Shown here: positions 60,265 through 64,000 of the stretch, piece after piece
Layout: each line of letters opens with the position of its first letter
Position numbering within the stretch: the first letter of the stretch is position 1
From: Vibrio cholerae
Lineage (GTDB): Bacteria; Actinomycetota; Actinomycetes; Actinomycetales; Micrococcaceae
DNA: 64,000 bases
Assembly (NCBI GenBank): GCA_009728235.1
Contig: WNZI01000017.1
Coordinates: forward strand, 1 to 64,000
Reading direction: 5' to 3'
Translations under genes and position numbers: made by a program
Notes under the pieces: generated by a model
Database searches by the model: none
What the model saw: the letters and a program-made list of their open reading frames with translations, nothing else
Told to the model about the DNA's origin: nothing

Positions 60265-60421
60265 CCCGTCAGCCTAGCGTCGGGGCCCGGGGGACGTCAG
60301 GGCGCCGCGAGTTCCGAGGGCCTGCTCGACGGACCGATTTCAGGATTCCGCCGGAAAGCTGGTAGAGTTTCTTGCTGTTGCGGAAGACCGGGCCGAGCAT
60401 TTTCGGACGGGCGGACGCCAC

Positions 60422-60494
60422 GCACCTCTAGCTCAATTGGCAGAGCAATTGACTCTTAATCAATGGGTTTCGGGTTCAAGTCCCGAGGGGTGCA
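60422..60494 (+). tRNA. tRNA-Lys (CTT anticodon)
   Basis: A 73-base cloverleaf: acceptor GCACCTC pairs with GGGGTGC plus discriminator A; the anticodon arm ATTGACTCTTAATCAAT presents CTT; the T arm TCGGGTTCAAGTCCCGA is canonical. The D arm is AGCTCAATTGGCAGAGC. Confidence 0.95.
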
Positions 60495-60681
60495 CATCGG
60501 ATCCCCGTTCGTCAGGTCTCGCCGCCTGGAGGACGGGGATTCGTCTTTTCCGGGTGCGGTCCCCCGGTGCGGAGCGTTCACCGCGACCTCTTCGTCAACC
60601 CCGACTCGTCCGCAGTCCCGGCGTTGCACGGGGCAAGCGCCGTCCTCCACGATGACTGCTATCCCACTCCCGGAGGATGCC

Positions 60682-60923
60682 ATGTTCCGCAGCGCTCCCG
60701 ACGCGCCCCTCACCGTCGACTTCCACCCGTGGCCGCGCCGATCCCGGCCCACTATCTTCCCCTCGTGCGGACCGCGGTCCTCCTCGCACTGGTGACCGTC
60801 CTGCTCGTGACGGTCCTTCCGTCCCTGTCCGTCCTCCACCTGCTCCTCAATGTCATGATCCTCGTATCGATCCTGCGCCGCGTCAGGAAACGGGGCCCCC
60901 GACGCGACGGCGCGGCGCGCTGA
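60682..60923 (+). CDS. Small membrane protein (probably frameshifted)
   Basis: The ATG at 60682 has a good ribosome site (GGAGG, 5 bases upstream) and encodes MFRSAPDAPLTVDFHPWPRR. In the frame obtained by adding one base near 60740-60765 the product continues HYLPLVRTAVLLALVTVLL, then VLHLLLNVMILVSILRRVRK, two hydrophobic segments with a basic C-terminus, about 80 aa in total. Unrepaired, the first frame stops at 60795, and the membrane segments could instead start at a GTG at 60765. No family recognised. Confidence 0.4.
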
Positions 60924-60971
60924 CCGGGATTCCCCGGGCGCCACCTCCCCCGGCAGGCCTACCATGGACGC

Positions 60972-61674
60972 GTGGAGCACTTACTCGAATTCGCGGGCAA
61001 TTACTGGTGGCTCGTCTTCCCCCTCGGAGGCTTCGTCGCGGCGTTCGGCTCGAGCTGGTCCGAGGCGAGCGAACGGCGGCACCGGCGCAAGGTCGAGCTC
61101 TACCGGTTGAAGCACCCGGGCGCGCGGCTCGACGCCGACCAGCACGCGGATCCCGCCGTCGGGCGCAGCCTGAAACAGGACGTGAAGCAGGTACAGCAGG
61201 CGCATGACGCCATCGACGCGAAGTGGCTCTCCTATGAGCTCGATGCCGCGAAACTCATCGACTACCCCATGATGACCGACGTCCGGGAGCCGCTCACCGT
61301 CGCCTTCCTGCGGGCCAAGCGTGAAGCGGATGCGCTGCGGCCCGTGCGGGCTTCCGCGGTCTCTGCCGAGGAGCTCGCGGACTATCGGTCCGCCGTCACC
61401 TCCTACGACGTCGCGTTCCAGGTCGCCGAGACGGAGGCCCGGCGCGTCAGGGCCAGCGGTTTCAGCGCCGAGGAGCGGCAGCGCCTCGAGACCGCCCGCA
61501 AGCTCGTGACCATCGCGGTCGACGAGGCCGCGACGGCGGCGGAGCGCCAGACGGCGTATCGGCGGCCGCCGGGAACTGGACGGGCTGATCGTGCTCCCGG
61601 ACGCCACCATCACGAGGCTCGAGGAGAAGATCGCCGGTGCGCTCCAGGCCCGCGCCGAGCCATCTCCGTCCTGA
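60972..61674 (+). CDS. Membrane-anchored helical protein (frameshifted)
   Basis: Not recognised as a named family. The GTG start gives MEHLLEFAGNYWWLVFPLGG and FVAAFGSSW, one N-terminal membrane helix, then a long, charged, mostly helical cytoplasmic part (RRKVELYRLKHPG, SLKQDVKQVQQAHDAIDAKW, VTSYDVAFQVAETEARRVRA, LETARKLVTIAVDEAATAAE). At about 61564-61577 the frame changes; adding a G and a C to short runs restores RELDGLIVLPDATITRLEEK and a stop at 61674, ~234 aa. The Lys/Glu pattern suggests a coiled coil. Function unknown. Confidence 0.65.
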
Positions 61675-61798
61675 TCGTGCCGCACCACCCGCCGGGACCC
61701 CGTGTCGCGCGGGGGTTTCCTGTCCGTCCCCCGTGGACGATAATCGCTCCCATCAGGAACACCGGGTGGCGGTAGCCACACATCGGGAGGCGGACACC

Positions 61799-62281
61799 AT
61801 GGCAGCGACGATCAACACCTACCTCAGTTTCAGGGACACCGCGGCGGCAGCGATGCACTTCTACCAGTCCGTCTTCGGGGGCGAGCTCCAGAGCAGTACG
61901 TTCGCCGAGTACCAGGTCAGCGAGGACCCCGCGGAGCAGGACAAGATCATGCATTCGATGCTGACGACGCCGTCGGGCCAGGTCCTGATGGCGGCCGACA
62001 CGCCGAACACGATGGAGTACTCCGCTCCTGCCGGGCATTCGTTGTCCGTCAGCGGCGACGACGAGGCAGAGCTGCGACGCTACTGGTCGGCTCTGGCGGG
62101 CAGCGGCAGCGAGACCGTGCCGCTCGACCGGTCGCCCTGGGGAGACAGCTTCGGGATGTGCGTCGACGCGTTCGGGATCACCTGGATGGTGAACATCGCC
62201 GGAGTCCCGGCGGAGGGCGCCGGAGCGGCTGCAGAGCGGACGGCTCCCGTCGACACGCCGGGCGAAGCCACCGGGGTCTAG
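61799..62281 (+). CDS. PhnB-like VOC family protein
   Basis: Protein of 160 aa: TINTYLSFRDTAAAAMHFYQ, SVFGGELQSSTFAEYQ, MHSMLTTPSGQVLMAADTPN, and WSALAGSGSETVPLDRSPWG with FGMCVDAFGITWMVNI. This is the PhnB/YP-type subgroup of the vicinal-oxygen-chelate fold; many members lack a proven activity. GGGAGG precedes the ATG at 61799. The Ala/Gly-rich tail is not conserved. It ends three bases from the convergent CDF gene. Confidence 0.88.
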   Translation: MAATINTYLSFRDTAAAAMHFYQSVFGGELQSSTFAEYQVSEDPAEQDKIMHSMLTTPSGQVLMAADTPNTMEYSAPAGHSLSVSGDDEAELRRYWSALAGSGSETVPLDRSPWGDSFGMCVDAFGITWMVNIAGVPAEGAGAAAERTAPVDTPGEATGV

Positions 62282-62284
62282 CCG

Positions 62285-63313
62285 TCAGACCCGTCCGTCG
62301 ACGCTCCCCGCATCCGCCCCCGCGCCGAAGGTGAGCGTCGGCTCGTCAGGGGTCGAGAGGGTGAGGACCGCCTCCTCGATGCGCTCGTGCTCCTCGATGT
62401 CCGTCTCCACCGCGCGGAGGGCGACGGCGACGTCGTGCTCCCTGTTGTCGCCCACGAGGTCGACCGCGGCGACGAGGTAGAGCCGTTCCGGCCCCACGTA
62501 CTCGAGGTGCAGGTAGGTGACGCGTTCGATGCTGCCGTGCGCCTCGAGCCGGCCCGCGACGGACCGGAGCAGTTCGGGTGAGACCGCCTGGCCGACGAGG
62601 AAACGGCGGTTGCGGTCGATGAGGATCACGGCGATCACGCCGAGCAGAACTCCCACCAGGATCGACCCGATCGCGTCCGGTACGGGAGATCCCGTGAGCT
62701 GGTGGAGCAGGATGCCGAGGAATGCGATCACGAGGCCGATCAGGGCGGCGGCATCTTCCGCGAACACGGCGCGCAGTGTGGGGTTCGACGTCGTCGAGAC
62801 ACTGCGGAGCGTGGTCGTGCCCCGTTCGCGCCCGGCCGCACGGGCCTGGCGGAAAGCCTGCGTGAACGAGAAGCCCTCGAGGAGGAACGCCACCGCGAGG
62901 ACAGCGTAGGCGATGCCGTAGTCCCCCGCCGGTTCCGGTTCGAGCAACTGCTGTACGCCGTGGGTGATGGAGACGACCGCGCCGGCGGTGAAGAGGCCGA
63001 AGGCGGCGAACATCGACCAGACGTACGCCTCCCGCCCGTAGCCCATCGGGTGCGAGCGGTCACGCCGGCGGCGTGACTTCCGCTCCGCGATCAGCAGGAA
63101 GACCTGGTTCCCGGTGTCAGCCCACGAGTGGGCCGACTCGGCCGTCATCGAGGCGGAGCCCGTGATGACCGCCGCCACCGTCTTCGCCGCCGCGACGAGC
63201 AGGTTCGCCACGAAGGCGATGATGACGGTGAGCGTGCTGTCGCCGGTCTTGCCCGACCCGCCGCCGTCGTCCGCCCGATCGTGCCGGCCGGCGGCGTTGA
63301 ACTCGTTCTTCAT
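62285..63313 (-). CDS. Cation diffusion facilitator (ZnT9-like)
   Basis: Membrane transporter of 342 aa with six hydrophobic segments (LTVIIAFVANLLVAAAKTVA; FAAFGLFTAGAVVSITHGV; IAYAVLAVAFLLEGFSFTQA; ALIGLVIAFLGILLH; DAIGSILVGVLLGVIAVILI). Segment 2 has ESAHSWADTGNQ (HxxxD), while segment 5 has FAEDAAALIGL, a Glu/Asp variant of the usual HxxxD seen in ZnT9-like members. The C-terminal ~90 residues form the cytoplasmic dimer domain (ERVTYLHLEYVGPERLYLVA). It probably exports zinc or a related divalent metal; specificity is uncertain because of the segment-5 variant. ATG at 63313 is preferred. Confidence 0.9.
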   Translation of the reverse strand: MKNEFNAAGRHDRADDGGGSGKTGDSTLTVIIAFVANLLVAAAKTVAAVITGSASMTAESAHSWADTGNQVFLLIAERKSRRRRDRSHPMGYGREAYVWSMFAAFGLFTAGAVVSITHGVQQLLEPEPAGDYGIAYAVLAVAFLLEGFSFTQAFRQARAAGRERGTTTLRSVSTTSNPTLRAVFAEDAAALIGLVIAFLGILLHQLTGSPVPDAIGSILVGVLLGVIAVILIDRNRRFLVGQAVSPELLRSVAGRLEAHGSIERVTYLHLEYVGPERLYLVAAVDLVGDNREHDVAVALRAVETDIEEHERIEEAVLTLSTPDEPTLTFGAGADAGSVDGRV

Positions 63314-63334
63314 GCGGTCCCTCCGGTGTTCGCA

Positions 63335-63364
63335 TCGGTGGCGGCCCCGGAGGGCCGCCACCGA
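63335..63364 (-). terminator. Hairpin after the DUF2795 gene
   Basis: TCGGTGGCGGCCC and GGGCCGCCACCGA form a perfect 13-bp stem with a CGGA loop, 7 bases beyond the DUF2795 stop on the minus strand. It separates that gene from the downstream CDF transporter. No U-tract. Confidence 0.6.
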
Positions 63365-63371
63365 TACTGTT

Positions 63372-63560
63372 CTACTTGGACGCTTCCTTGTTCACATCCG
63401 TCGGCGAATCGAACTCGCGGTCCGGGAGGTTGCCGAGCGTCTCGAGGACCGAGTCGTCGGCGCCCTTGTCCTTCGCGTGCTGCACCAGGTCCTCGCGGGA
63501 TGCTGGGTACTCCATGCCGCCCAGGGCCTTCTGGATGTCGATCGGACTCGGATCTGCCAC
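63372..63560 (-). CDS. DUF2795 domain protein
   Basis: Small acidic protein of 62 aa. SPIDIQKALGGMEYPASRED and LVQHAKDKGADDSVLETLGN followed by LPDREFDSPTDVNKE is the DUF2795 signature, a short helical domain common in actinobacteria and of unknown function. GTG start after GGAGAA. It has its own downstream hairpin (63335). Confidence 0.9.
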   Translation of the reverse strand: MADPSPIDIQKALGGMEYPASREDLVQHAKDKGADDSVLETLGNLPDREFDSPTDVNKEASK

Positions 63561-63594
63561 GGTGTTCTCCTTCGTATCGGTTACCTTGCACGGT

Positions 63595-63616
63595 GGTGCT
63601 CCCGTCCGGGAGCACC
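63595..63616 (-). terminator. Hairpin after the glycosyltransferase
   Basis: GGTGCTCCC and GGGAGCACC pair with a 4-base loop immediately beyond the stop of the minus-strand glycosyltransferase gene. Confidence 0.5.
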
Positions 63617-63617
63617 G

Positions 63618-64000
63618 TCACTGGCCCAGGATCACGTGGGCAGCGTCTATTCGGCGATCCACCACGGTGGTGGGTGCCTCGAGGTGGACGGCTCCGGACG
63701 GGATGATGCCCGCTCCGCCGTAACGCTCCATGACCCGCCACTGGGCTGCGACGTCCTCTCCCGCATGCTCCGGCGGGAGCTGGGCCCAGAAGTCGAAGCC
63801 ACCGCACTCCACGAGTGCCTCCCGGTCGAAGAGGACGCAGCCACCCACCCAGGCGACGTGGTAGAGCTGCCATCCGCCCGGCGGGATCGCCAGCTCGACG
63901 GCGGCGTGCGCCAGGTTGGCCGCGTTGTGGAGCGGCCAGCGGGCGAAACCTTCGGTGTCCGGGCGGATCCGCTCGGGCAGGACCTCGTTGTCGGGCCACA
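63618..64000 (-). CDS. Glycosyltransferase family 2 protein, C-terminal part
   Basis: The last ~127 codons of a gene whose start lies beyond the right edge. Visible parts are WPDNEVLPERIRPDTEGF, WQLYHVAWVGGCVLFDREAL, VECGGFDFWAQLPPEHAGED and VAAQWRVMERYGGAGIIPSG. The pattern G-G-x-V-L-F-D-R-E-A-L followed by GGFD and a late GED is typical of the acceptor side of GT2 enzymes. The DxD site is not in the window, so substrate and full architecture cannot be judged. Confidence 0.65.
   Translation of the reverse strand, partial: WPDNEVLPERIRPDTEGFARWPLHNAANLAHAAVELAIPPGGWQLYHVAWVGGCVLFDREALVECGGFDFWAQLPPEHAGEDVAAQWRVMERYGGAGIIPSGAVHLEAPTTVVDRRIDAAHVILGQ

Overview
The window is high-GC DNA, gene-dense, with many GTG starts, 4-base stop/start overlaps and -10 boxes (TAGGGT, TACACT, TANNNT) placed just upstream of start codons. 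Gene content and order (leuCD next to an IclR regulator; murA-plsC-gpsA-ddl; DUF3515/thiL/DAK2/recG; gltX beside tRNA-Glu and tRNA-Gln; ilvB-ilvN-ilvC-serA) point to an actinobacterium, most likely a Micrococcaceae member close to Arthrobacter. The taxon is my inference; there is no rRNA in the window. No CRISPR array, prophage or insertion sequence was seen.

Layout. 1-6.5 kb, minus strand: a secreted repeat protein, thiL, a DAK2 (FakA-like) protein, recG, then a molybdate block (TOBE regulator, modA, start of modB). 6.7-18.4 kb, mixed strands, accessory metabolism: DUF3515 lipoprotein, SMP-30 lactonase, SDR oxidoreductase, GT2 glycosyltransferase, DUF3072, a RibA/RibD-reductase fusion, LysR regulator divergent from putA, a YeiH-type exporter, a VOC protein. 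18.4-25.1 kb, minus: envelope and leucine genes (leuC-leuD, murA-plsC-gpsA-ddl). 25.2-27.3 kb: the IclR regulator facing leuC across a palindrome, DUF1697, a metallo-beta-lactamase-fold hydrolase. 27.4-31.1 kb: two adjacent dynamin-like GTPases. 31.2-34.6 kb: tRNA-Glu, tRNA-Gln, a HAD phosphatase, gltX, an FAH-family hydrolase. 34.8-38.2 kb: a tiny secreted peptide divergent from a TPR protein, then a GGDEF-EAL c-di-GMP enzyme. 38.3-40.5 kb: ilvE, leuB. 40.7-48.6 kb: a DesK-type kinase, NarL-type regulator, MacB-like ABC exporter, a receiver-GAF kinase and a helical protein. 48.7-58.5 kb: metG, an acetamidase-family protein, serA, ilvC, ilvN, ilvB behind a leader peptide and attenuator, then ilvD. 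58.8-64 kb: a 2-hydroxyacid dehydrogenase, tRNA-Lys, small membrane and coiled-coil proteins, a PhnB-like VOC protein, a cation diffusion facilitator, DUF2795, and a partial glycosyltransferase.

The main theme is branched-chain amino-acid synthesis: leuC, leuD, leuB, ilvB, ilvN, ilvC, ilvD and ilvE are all present, controlled by a putative LtbR-type regulator/operator and by a Val-Val-Val-Val-Leu-Ile leader peptide that precedes an intrinsic terminator.

A caution applies to the whole annotation: at least fourteen genes, several normally essential (murA, recG, thiL, ilvC, leuC), are broken by 1-2 base indels in short G/C runs. Nearly all are missing bases, and restoring them recovers family-length proteins. 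I read these as sequencing or consensus errors, so I give each gene over its full restored span and state where the break lies.
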